Positions 7,560-15,112 of a DNA stretch of 21,854 nt are shown here, piece by piece. Location: NCBI GenBank assembly GCA_018675825.1, contig JABGXK010000063.1, positions 1 through 21,854 of the forward strand, written 5' to 3'. The notes below the pieces were generated by a model, which saw only the letters and a list, made by a program, of their open reading frames with translations, was not told where the DNA came from and searched no databases. The DNA comes from Flavobacteriales bacterium (GTDB lineage Bacteria > Bacteroidota > Bacteroidia > Flavobacteriales > BACL11). The position numbers were made by a program, and so were the translations under genes. Positions within the stretch are counted from its first letter, which is position 1. Each line of letters starts with the position of its first letter.

Positions 7560-8845
7560 TATATACTTTAAGAGAAAAATTTACTGATAATATTTTAGTT
7601 TTATTACTATTTTTTACTGGTGGAGGCTTATTATTTGTGTTTAATAGGAATACGATGTATTATATTTTTCTCGTTCTTCTTGTTGGTGTAATTTTAATGA
7701 ATTCTTTTAAACTAAAACGACAATTATTAAATTCGGTTGTTTCAACTTCAATATTCGTTATATCCCTTTTTATTATAAATTTTTTATTTGCTAACTCTGA
7801 GCAATCATTAGATAAGTATCTTTATTATTTAACTGTTATTGTAAGCTCTATTTTATTTTATGTTCATTTTAAAAACAATAGAGGTATTAGTATTTTTCTA
7901 GCACGTTTAAATTTTGTATTAAAATTAATTTGTATTCATTCATTAATAAATTTTATAGCCTATTTTTTTGTGTATGATCAATTATTTGATATTGGTGGTA
8001 TTGAACAAATAGGTGATACTGAAAGATATGTCTGCAGAACATATAATTATCTGTTCTACTATGCATCTGATGATATTACTTTATCTGTTATGAACCTCTT
8101 TGGATTTGAGTTTTGTCGTAACCAAGGTTTATTTTGGGAGCCTGGTGTTCTTCAGATTTTTCTAAATCTTTTCTTTTTCCTAGAAGCCTTTATTTATAAA
8201 AGAAATAGATGGCTATTGATAATTGGTTTTGTTATTCTAGGAACTTATTCTACAACTGGAATCTTAATTTTAATTGGCCAGCTTATATATTTATTTTTAA
8301 ATAGGTTTAGTGAAAATAAATTATTACTTCCAATTATATTTCTATCATTCATTCCAATATATTTTGTTTTTTCAGTAAATATTGAGGAAAAATTAAAAGG
8401 TAATAGGGTTTTTTCTTTTCAAAAGAGATTATTTGACTTTACTCAACCACTTTTTATTGCTGCTTCTCATCCTTTAACTGGAATAGGTCTTGATTATCAC
8501 GAATTTCAAAAACTTAGATATGAATTTTATATTGATACTGAAAGTTTAGAGCTTATTAACGAAACCCTTGGCGTCTCTTTAAAAGGCGCAGGAACAAGTT
8601 TAGGCAGCACAAACTCAATAACTTTTTTATGCGCAGCTATGGGTTTCCCAACTGCGATCTTATTTGTTTTCATGTTTTTAAGACAAAAAATAATAAATGA
8701 TCACAGATTACTATTCTTTTTTATTGTTTTTATTTCTGTCATGTCAGAACCACTTTTTTTAAGACCTTTCTTTTTCATTTTTGTAATCTCAGGTTTTTAT
8801 CATTTCTTTCTTAAATTTACATCTATTAGAACTAAATTGTCATGA
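7556..8845 (+). CDS. Wzy-like polysaccharide polymerase (O-antigen polymerase/ligase family)
   Basis: Polytopic inner-membrane protein of 429 residues with roughly ten or more hydrophobic segments. A large periplasmic loop lies in the middle and another in the C-terminal third. Family-like features are RNQGLFWEPGVLQ at 188-200, the YSTTG segment at 231-235 and HPLTGIGLD at 305-313, which lies in the second loop typical of Wzy/WaaL proteins. Wzy joins flipped repeat units into polymer at the periplasmic face. Sequence conservation in this family is low, so the call rests on topology, these motifs and the neighbouring Wzx, sulfotransferase and glycosyltransferase genes. A ligase (WaaL-type) is the main alternative. 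It overlaps both neighbours by ATGA junctions. Confidence 0.8.
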   Translation: MIYTLREKFTDNILVLLLFFTGGGLLFVFNRNTMYYIFLVLLVGVILMNSFKLKRQLLNSVVSTSIFVISLFIINFLFANSEQSLDKYLYYLTVIVSSILFYVHFKNNRGISIFLARLNFVLKLICIHSLINFIAYFFVYDQLFDIGGIEQIGDTERYVCRTYNYLFYYASDDITLSVMNLFGFEFCRNQGLFWEPGVLQIFLNLFFFLEAFIYKRNRWLLIIGFVILGTYSTTGILILIGQLIYLFLNRFSENKLLLPIIFLSFIPIYFVFSVNIEEKLKGNRVFSFQKRLFDFTQPLFIAASHPLTGIGLDYHEFQKLRYEFYIDTESLELINETLGVSLKGAGTSLGSTNSITFLCAAMGFPTAILFVFMFLRQKIINDHRLLFFFIVFISVMSEPLFLRPFFFIFVISGFYHFFLKFTSIRTKLS

Positions 8846-9963
8846 AAAATATTTTAATTACTGGTGGTGCAGGATTTATTGGCTATGGGTTAAGTAAAAA
8901 TCTAGTTAATAAGGGTTTTAATGTTACAATTTTAGATAATCTCTCTAAAAAGATACATTCAAATAGGGATAAATATAATTACCTAAAGCAGATTACTAAA
9001 TTTATTAAAGGTGATATTAACTCTAGGAAAGATTGGGAAAAAGCAATTATGGATCAGGATGCAATAATACATCTAGCTGCTGAAACTGGTACCGGACAAT
9101 CTATGTATGATATATATAATTATACAAATGTAAATATTGCTTCTACAGCTCTCATGTTAGATGTTTTAACTAATAATAATAATTCTGTTAGCAAGATTGT
9201 TTTAGCCTCATCTAGATCAGTATATGGTGAGGGGAAATACAAATGTCGCGATCATGGTTTTATTTATCCAAATGAAAGGGTTATGAAAGATTTAGAGAAA
9301 AGAAAATATAACTTTTCATGTAAAAGGTGTGGTTTAAATTTAATCCCTACTGCTACAGATGAAAATTCTCGTATTACACCGAGCTCTATTTACGCTATTA
9401 CAAAACATAATCAAGAACAAATGATAAGATTGGTAGGAAAACATCTAAATATTGAAACCGTTGTATTAAGGTTTCAGAATGTATACGGTCCAGGTCAATC
9501 TCTCTCTAACCCATATACTGGCATATTGTCAATTTTTTCTACAAGGATTTTAAATGGAAATAATATTGATATTTATGAAGATGGACTTGAAACAAGAGAT
9601 TTTATTTATATCGATGATGTAGTTGAAGCAACTACTAAAGTATTATCTAATAAAAAATCAGATAATCAGATTTTTAATATTGGCTCTGGAAAAGCAACTA
9701 GTATTATTGCTATTGCTAAAGAGTTAAAGCTGCTTTACAATTCAAATGTTAAGATTACTGTTACTAATAAATTTAGATTGGGTGATATTAGACATAATTT
9801 TGCAGATATTTCAAAAGCAAATTCTATACTTAACTTTTCTAATAAAACTTTATTTAAAGATGGATTGCGAAAATTTGTTTCTTGGGTTAATGATCAAAAG
9901 ATAAATAAAGATAATTATTTAGATTCATATAATGAACTAGAGCAAAAAGGGTTCATCAAATGA
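8842..9963 (+). CDS. NAD-dependent sugar-nucleotide epimerase, dTDP-L-rhamnose 4-epimerase-like
   Basis: Extended short-chain dehydrogenase of 373 residues. The NAD-binding GGAGFIG is at 8-14, HLAAETGTGQS begins at 77, the catalytic serine block ASSRSVYG is around 122-129, and the YxxxK pair is Y184/K188. Between the serine block and the tyrosine lies an insertion of about 50 residues with cysteines C135, C160 and C163 and a CRDHG...CKRCG pattern. That insertion is typical of dTDP-L-rhamnose 4-epimerases, which make dTDP-6-deoxy-L-talose, and is absent from ordinary UDP-galactose 4-epimerases. This substrate assignment is inference from family memory. No rmlABCD genes lie in the window, so the donor would have to be made elsewhere. 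ATGA overlaps on both sides place it firmly in the operon. Confidence 0.82.
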   Translation: MKNILITGGAGFIGYGLSKNLVNKGFNVTILDNLSKKIHSNRDKYNYLKQITKFIKGDINSRKDWEKAIMDQDAIIHLAAETGTGQSMYDIYNYTNVNIASTALMLDVLTNNNNSVSKIVLASSRSVYGEGKYKCRDHGFIYPNERVMKDLEKRKYNFSCKRCGLNLIPTATDENSRITPSSIYAITKHNQEQMIRLVGKHLNIETVVLRFQNVYGPGQSLSNPYTGILSIFSTRILNGNNIDIYEDGLETRDFIYIDDVVEATTKVLSNKKSDNQIFNIGSGKATSIIAIAKELKLLYNSNVKITVTNKFRLGDIRHNFADISKANSILNFSNKTLFKDGLRKFVSWVNDQKINKDNYLDSYNELEQKGFIK

Positions 9964-11357
9964 TTAAATATGCTCTAATTTGTGTATGTATTTTGTTTAT
10001 TCAAGTAAGTAGTGCTCAACAAATTATTAATCAAAATATATATGGTTTTGCGACTTCTAATACATTCTCTTATTTTAATATTGATGACGCATTTTTTCAA
10101 AAAAAAATTAATGAAATATCTCCAAAAGTACTAAGGTTTCCAGGTGGAGCAGTAGGAAACTTCTATCATTTTAATAGATCAGCCTATGGTCTAGATATTA
10201 AAGAGATTGACTCTTTGATATCTGGAAAATTCCCAAAAAGAGCAAGAGGTTTAATTAGCTATTCAAGAAAAAAAGGTCACAAAAATAACTATATCGACGA
10301 TTTTATTAAACTGGCTAAATTAACTAATGCTAGTGCTGTTTTAGTTGCTAATGTTCTTACAGAAGATAAGGAGGATATCTTAGCGATGATAAGAAAAATA
10401 AGAGAAAACGATATTCATATAATTGGTGTAGAGTTGGGAAGTGAGTTGTCAAATAAAAGTTATTATGATAATGGATATACAATTGATAATTATATCCAAA
10501 AAACTGCAGATTTATCTAAATACATTAAACAAAATTTTCCAGAACTAAAGACTGCTGTAGTGGCTGCACCGATAATATCAAACAAGAAGCATAGACATTA
10601 TATTTGGAATTATAAGTTATCAAAATTAGATTTTTATGACGCCATTATTGTCCATTCTTATGCTAAAGTTGTAAAAGGAAAAGATCAATATGGTCAAATG
10701 ATAGATGAGAAAAACGAAGGCGATTTATCAGTATCATTTATAAAGTATAAAGATCGCATTCATTACTATTTTAAAAATAAGTACCCACAAGAAATAAATG
10801 AATATAATTTGCTTTTTAATAATTCTCCTATTTGGATTACAGAGTGGAATCTTCAATATTCTAAAAAAACAGGAAACACCCATTTACAAGGGTTATTTGT
10901 TGCTAATTATTTTTTGGAACTTTTATCTAATACAGCTTTTCAGAATATCGATCTCACTACTTTTCATAATTTAGCAGGTAGAGATTTTGGAGGCTCTGTT
11001 TTTCAGATGAAAAACAATACAACACTTATTCAATCAACATTTAGTCCTTTAAGAATTGTAAGTAATTTTTTTAATAAAAAAGAGATTTATGTTTTTAAAG
11101 AGCAGATTAGTGAAGATATATATAAATATATATTTAGCAATAATGAAGGTGTCAAAAGTATTTGTTGGGTAAATTGGTCAGAAAAAATGTATAATGCTAA
11201 AATAGGTGATAGTACATTTAATACAATAGAATATTGCTATGCAGAAGAATTATATTCTAAGAATAGTGACAATCAAGCCATACAATATGTTAAGGCTAAT
11301 TATAAAAAAAACTCTCCATTGTCACTTAAACCTTATAGTCTTACTTTAATAAAGTAG
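9960..11357 (+). CDS. Secreted glycoside-hydrolase-like protein (GH clan A style fold)
   Basis: 465 residues with a clear signal peptide at 1-19: a hydrophobic core, then SSA before QQ as the likely cleavage site. It probably acts in the periplasm or outside the cell. The mature part looks like a TIM-barrel retaining glycosidase of the arabinofuranosidase/GH39/GH79 sort. LRFPGGA is at 58-64, GVELGSEL at 156-163 (E162 as candidate acid/base), VHSY at 231-234, and WITEWN at 292-297 (E295 as candidate nucleophile). The Asn that normally precedes the acid/base Glu in clan A is Ser161 here. The specific family is not certain. In a biosynthetic operon it could trim or release polymer, as the hydrolase PslG does in the Psl locus, or it could turn over the cell's own polysaccharide. 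It starts on an ATGA overlap and ends one base before sulfotransferase 3. Confidence 0.75.
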   Translation: MIKYALICVCILFIQVSSAQQIINQNIYGFATSNTFSYFNIDDAFFQKKINEISPKVLRFPGGAVGNFYHFNRSAYGLDIKEIDSLISGKFPKRARGLISYSRKKGHKNNYIDDFIKLAKLTNASAVLVANVLTEDKEDILAMIRKIRENDIHIIGVELGSELSNKSYYDNGYTIDNYIQKTADLSKYIKQNFPELKTAVVAAPIISNKKHRHYIWNYKLSKLDFYDAIIVHSYAKVVKGKDQYGQMIDEKNEGDLSVSFIKYKDRIHYYFKNKYPQEINEYNLLFNNSPIWITEWNLQYSKKTGNTHLQGLFVANYFLELLSNTAFQNIDLTTFHNLAGRDFGGSVFQMKNNTTLIQSTFSPLRIVSNFFNKKEIYVFKEQISEDIYKYIFSNNEGVKSICWVNWSEKMYNAKIGDSTFNTIEYCYAEELYSKNSDNQAIQYVKANYKKNSPLSLKPYSLTLIK

Positions 11358-11358
11358 A

Positions 11359-12366
11359 ATGGATAAAACCCAACAAATATTTATTGTAGGTTCTAGTAGA
11401 AGCGGAACGACTATGATGTCTCGAGTTTTAAATAATAATAAATTAGTTTTTAGCTTTAAGGAACTTCATTTTTTTAGTCAATTATATTCAAATAGAAATC
11501 ATGATATATTAGAATATGGCGCTTCTATTAATATTTTATCACAATTATTATCAAGACAAAAAGATGGCATCTTTAGAAATTGCATAAATGATAAATTAAA
11601 TATTTTATCTGCCACATTATTATCAAAAGATTTGTCATATAGTTACTTTGCTATATTTAAGATTTTCTTAGATCATATAACTACGCAGAATCATAAAATA
11701 ATAGCTTGTACTCAGACGCCCAATAATCTTTTTTATATTAAAGAGATTTTAAAAGAATACCCAAATTCAAAAGTTATAAATATGGTTCGTGATAATAGGG
11801 ATGTTTTGTTGTCACAGAAGAATAAATGGAAAAGAAAGTTTTTAGGAGCTAACAAAACACCTTTCTTTGAGAGTATGCGTTCTTTTATCAATTATCACCC
11901 TATAACTACATCATTTCTTTGGAGATCTTCTCTAAAGGTAACAAATAATTTTAGTCATCACAAACGATTTATGGTAGTTAAGTTTGAAGATTTCCTTACC
12001 TCTCCTAAGTCTAAATGTAAAGAGATATGCAATTTTTTATCTATTGAATTTGATGATGAAATGTTATTGGTTCCAAATATTGGATCATCTACTGAATACG
12101 ACAGAGAACAACTATTAATTGATTCTACTAAGATATTTAAATGGAAGAATGGTGGTTTAAATCAAGCAGAAATATTTTTAACTCAAATAATATCAATTAG
12201 TTTTATGAATAGATATGGCTATTTAAAAAGAAATTTTATTTTTCCACCAGTGAGCATATTGTTTTATTTTCTGACATTACCAATTAAATCTTTTTTTGCA
12301 CTTTTTTTAAATTTAGGAAGATTTTCCAGTATGATTGATTTAATAAAAATAAAAAATAAAAAATGA
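11359..12366 (+). CDS. PAPS-dependent sulfotransferase 3 (divergent type, hydrophobic C-terminus)
   Basis: 335-residue sulfotransferase clearly different from the other three. The 5'-phosphosulfate loop reads GSSRSGTT at 11-18, with Arg14 where the others have Lys. KELHFF is at 34-39 (candidate base E35). The 3'-phosphate region is VRDNRDVLLSQ at 143-153, instead of the LRNP-E/D-RA-S pattern. These are features of the broad Sulfotransferase_3 type. A hydrophobic stretch at about 294-319 followed by a basic tail could attach it to the membrane or be a buried helix. It starts one base after the hydrolase-like gene, the only non-overlapping junction in this operon, and ends on an ATGA overlap with sulfotransferase 4. 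The acceptor is unknown; a lipid-linked intermediate is possible if the C-terminus is membrane-associated. Confidence 0.86.
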   Translation: MDKTQQIFIVGSSRSGTTMMSRVLNNNKLVFSFKELHFFSQLYSNRNHDILEYGASINILSQLLSRQKDGIFRNCINDKLNILSATLLSKDLSYSYFAIFKIFLDHITTQNHKIIACTQTPNNLFYIKEILKEYPNSKVINMVRDNRDVLLSQKNKWKRKFLGANKTPFFESMRSFINYHPITTSFLWRSSLKVTNNFSHHKRFMVVKFEDFLTSPKSKCKEICNFLSIEFDDEMLLVPNIGSSTEYDREQLLIDSTKIFKWKNGGLNQAEIFLTQIISISFMNRYGYLKRNFIFPPVSILFYFLTLPIKSFFALFLNLGRFSSMIDLIKIKNKK

Positions 12367-13226
12367 AGGTAGATTTTTTTATAGTTGGAGCTCCAAAATC
12401 TGGCACAACATCATTATACCATTATCTTAATCAACATCAAGATATATGTATGAGCCTGATTAAGGAGCCTAATTATTTTTCTAGCGAAGAGTTGAATGAT
12501 CAAGGCCTGTATTATAAGGCTAAGGTGATTTCTAAATTAGAATTCTATCATAAAATTTTTATAAAAGAAAAAGATCATCAGCTATTAGGAGAGGCAAGTG
12601 TCTCTTATTTGTTTTATCAAAATGTGCCGCTTAAAATTTATAAATATAATCCTAACGCTAAGATTATTATTATTCTTAGAAATCCAATTGAACGCGCACA
12701 TTCTCATTATCTTATGGATTATCGCTTAGGCCATACTAAAATTAGTTTAGACTCAATTCTTAATGATTCTTCTGTTAAAGATCATGCATTACTATACCAG
12801 CAATATATTGAGCTTGGGTTCTATTATAATCAAGTTAAAAGATATATTGATGTCTTTGGGCATAATAATGTGTGTGTTATGCTATACGATAAGCTAAAAG
12901 AAAATAATGAGCAGTTAACTAACAATATTTTACGTTTTCTTAATGTAGATTTGAATAATGATATTAATTTTAAGATTCCTTATAATAGGTCTAAAAGCTC
13001 GACTAATAAAATAATACAGAAATTATACTCATTAACTTTTATAAGAAAATCAGTCTCTTTTCTTTTTCCAAATATTATCATCAGTTATATTAATAAAATA
13101 TTTTTTAATAATAAAGAAAATAGTTTATCTACAAGATTAGAAGATAAATTGTATAATTTGTATTCTGAAGACATTCTTTTATTAGAGAAGATGTTAAAAA
13201 TAGATCTCTCATCATGGAAAAGATAG
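12363..13226 (+). CDS. PAPS-dependent sulfotransferase 4
   Basis: 287-residue soluble sulfotransferase of the heparan-sulfotransferase-like group. APKSGTTSL (5'-phosphosulfate loop) is at 10-18, KEPNYF at 34-39 with candidate base E35, GEAS at 76-79, and LRNPIERAHS (3'-phosphate site) at 105-114. It is closest in motif pattern to sulfotransferase 1, with Asn-Tyr in place of His-Phe after KEP. It overlaps the upstream gene by ATGA, and the GT2 glycosyltransferase start lies 13 bp inside its end. It presumably sulfates another position or sugar of the same repeat unit. Confidence 0.91.
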   Translation: MKVDFFIVGAPKSGTTSLYHYLNQHQDICMSLIKEPNYFSSEELNDQGLYYKAKVISKLEFYHKIFIKEKDHQLLGEASVSYLFYQNVPLKIYKYNPNAKIIIILRNPIERAHSHYLMDYRLGHTKISLDSILNDSSVKDHALLYQQYIELGFYYNQVKRYIDVFGHNNVCVMLYDKLKENNEQLTNNILRFLNVDLNNDINFKIPYNRSKSSTNKIIQKLYSLTFIRKSVSFLFPNIIISYINKIFFNNKENSLSTRLEDKLYNLYSEDILLLEKMLKIDLSSWKR

Positions 13227-14125
13227 GTGTTGTTAGCGTAACATATAATTCCGAGAAGGTAATAGATGCTTTTCTTAAGGATACATTGAAGCAAATCTAC
13301 TCCAACTTTATTTTATATGTTGTAGATAATGCTTCAAAGGATTCTACTTTAGAGATATTAAGTAAATATGATGATAATAGAATTAAGCTTATAAAAAATA
13401 AATCTAATATTGGTGTTGCGGCAGCAAATAATTTGGGAGTTAAGAATGCTTTTAATGATAATTGTAGTCAGATACTTTTATTGAATAATGATATAGAATT
13501 TTCTGATAATTTATTGCGTGATTTGTTATTAGAACAATCTAATAATAAGTGTAGTTTAGTTGCTCCAAAAATCATGTTTTATAATGATAAGGACATTATC
13601 TGGTACGCTGGTGGTTGGTTTAATAAAGACAAAGGCTATATTCCAAGTCATAGAGGCATAAATGAAAAAGATAATGGTCAATATGACAAGTCTTTGCAAA
13701 TCGAGTACGCCTCAACTTGCTGTCTTTTAATCAAGAAAGAAGTTTTTGATGATATTGGATTCATGGATGAAAAGTATTTTGTTTATTTTGATGATACTGA
13801 TTTTTTATATAGAGTATTTAAAAATGGTAAGCATCAATTATGGTTCTGTCCACAAGTACTATTATATCATAAAGTTGGTAGTTTATCTAAATCCTTTGTT
13901 AGGGACAAAAAAAGTAAACTTGTAAGAGGAGATTTCTTTTTAAAACAGAATACAAGAAATCATATATATTTTCTTAGAAAGATAGGTACGAATTATGCTT
14001 ATCTCTATTGTTTGTATTTACTGCTCAAGAATAATTTACGGTTTTTATTTAGTCCAATGATTAAAAAGAATGTCTCCACATTTTTTATTATCAATAAATC
14101 TTATTTTCAAGGGTGGTTTTTATAG
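13214..14125 (+). CDS. Family 2 glycosyltransferase (rhamnosyltransferase-like)
   Basis: 303-residue GT-A fold inverting glycosyltransferase. VSVTYNS opens the protein, VDNASKDST is at 37-45, the nucleotide/metal region LLLNNDIEF is at 88-96, and FDDTDFLYR, the D-x-D-x-x-R acceptor-side motif common in WcaA/WbbL-like GT2s, is at 192-200. It would add one sugar from a nucleotide donor to the lipid-linked repeat unit on the cytoplasmic face. Rhamnose is a common donor for this branch, but the sequence does not prove it. It is the last gene of the long plus-strand operon; its start overlaps sulfotransferase 4 by 13 bp. Its stop overlaps the end of the converging SGNH-like gene by 6 bp, leaving no space for a dedicated terminator. 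Confidence 0.9.
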   Translation: MEKIGVVSVTYNSEKVIDAFLKDTLKQIYSNFILYVVDNASKDSTLEILSKYDDNRIKLIKNKSNIGVAAANNLGVKNAFNDNCSQILLLNNDIEFSDNLLRDLLLEQSNNKCSLVAPKIMFYNDKDIIWYAGGWFNKDKGYIPSHRGINEKDNGQYDKSLQIEYASTCCLLIKKEVFDDIGFMDEKYFVYFDDTDFLYRVFKNGKHQLWFCPQVLLYHKVGSLSKSFVRDKKSKLVRGDFFLKQNTRNHIYFLRKIGTNYAYLYCLYLLLKNNLRFLFSPMIKKNVSTFFIINKSYFQGWFL

Positions 14126-15112
14126 TTTTTTCCCTATCACTAAGGAGTCATTAAATATTTCTTTAACGATTATAAGATTAATAGAATCATTAGTATGTAT
14201 TGGATCAGTAAAGCAAGTTCTACAATTTGTAATGGAATTTGAAAAATCATAATCTATAACAGTTCCAATATTTTTTATTTCATTTTTAAATTTTCTTTCA
14301 CTCTCTGTAAGATTAAAATCTATTACCCTCTGCCTATATTCTTTATAATGTGGTACATTTAATAATATTAGATTGATGTTGTTAACTGAGCAATAAGCAC
14401 CTACCTCTTGAAGTCTATCCATTAATCCTTCTGGGTATTTATATCTGGAATATTGGTTTTTTGCTACAGTGCTTATATTAAACTCCCACCATATTTTTTT
14501 ATCCTTAAAGCTTTTTCCTTTTAGTTCTCTTTTTAGCATTATATTTCTTGAAACATTTGGCGCAGAAATTCCTGAAAAATGATGGGTAATAGCTTTTATG
14601 GTAACCTCAAGAATATTTCCATTAAAAACATACATTAATGGATTCTCTATCATTTTTTTAACTTCATGAACCCTATTAGCATATGCATATTCATTATATA
14701 AATTAAAATTTATTCCAATAATGACATTTTTGAGATTATTATGTTTTGATATACAGTAGAGTGAATCAGTAAGCCAGAATAGATCAATAATTTCATTTAG
14801 TTTGGCTGCATTTGAGTGAAGTATAAAGTACTTATCTCCAGTTATTTTTTCTATCTCAGAAGTTGGTAATCTTTTTATTCTAGAATCACCGATAATAATA
14901 TTAGGAGTTGGATTATTTTTAAATTGAATAGTATTGTATAGTAAAGAATTAAGTTTTCTTGCAGTTTGGTGTTCAGTTTCTTGACTTAAAATATTATTGT
15001 CAGAGAAATAATTGAATGGATCAACCTTACTTAATATTAGTGTATATAAGAGTATAGGTATAATAAAGACTCCTGATCTAAGAAGTAACTTTTTAATGTC
15101 TTTTGATATCAT
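14120..15112 (-). CDS. SGNH-hydrolase-like membrane-anchored protein, probable partner of the MBOAT acyltransferase
   Basis: 330 residues with one N-terminal hydrophobic segment (about 13-29), then a domain facing the periplasm. The SGNH-type signature is GDSR at 75-78 (S77 as candidate nucleophile), preceded by an NIII strand. A GINFN segment follows at 133-137, and DPIH at 303-306 supplies the Asp-x-x-His pair near the C-terminus. Proteins of this build (AlgJ/AlgX, PatB, DltD-like) work with MBOAT proteins to transfer acyl groups, usually acetyl, onto polysaccharides. Its ATG overlaps the MBOAT stop by one base (TAATG), so the pair is translationally coupled. I recognise the fold and partnership but not a specific named family. 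It runs opposite to the flanking polysaccharide genes and overlaps the GT2 gene end by 6 bp. Confidence 0.78.
   Translation of the reverse strand: MISKDIKKLLLRSGVFIIPILLYTLILSKVDPFNYFSDNNILSQETEHQTARKLNSLLYNTIQFKNNPTPNIIIGDSRIKRLPTSEIEKITGDKYFILHSNAAKLNEIIDLFWLTDSLYCISKHNNLKNVIIGINFNLYNEYAYANRVHEVKKMIENPLMYVFNGNILEVTIKAITHHFSGISAPNVSRNIMLKRELKGKSFKDKKIWWEFNISTVAKNQYSRYKYPEGLMDRLQEVGAYCSVNNINLILLNVPHYKEYRQRVIDFNLTESERKFKNEIKNIGTVIDYDFSNSITNCRTCFTDPIHTNDSINLIIVKEIFNDSLVIGKKL

Noticed and set aside
13085..13294. Minus-strand frame across the sulfotransferase 4/GT2 junction
   Set aside because: Antisense to two well-supported coupled genes; an AT-rich chance frame.
14070..14252. Plus-strand frame across the convergent gene ends
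   Set aside because: Overlaps the end of the GT2 gene in another frame and the SGNH-like gene antisense; no recognisable protein features.
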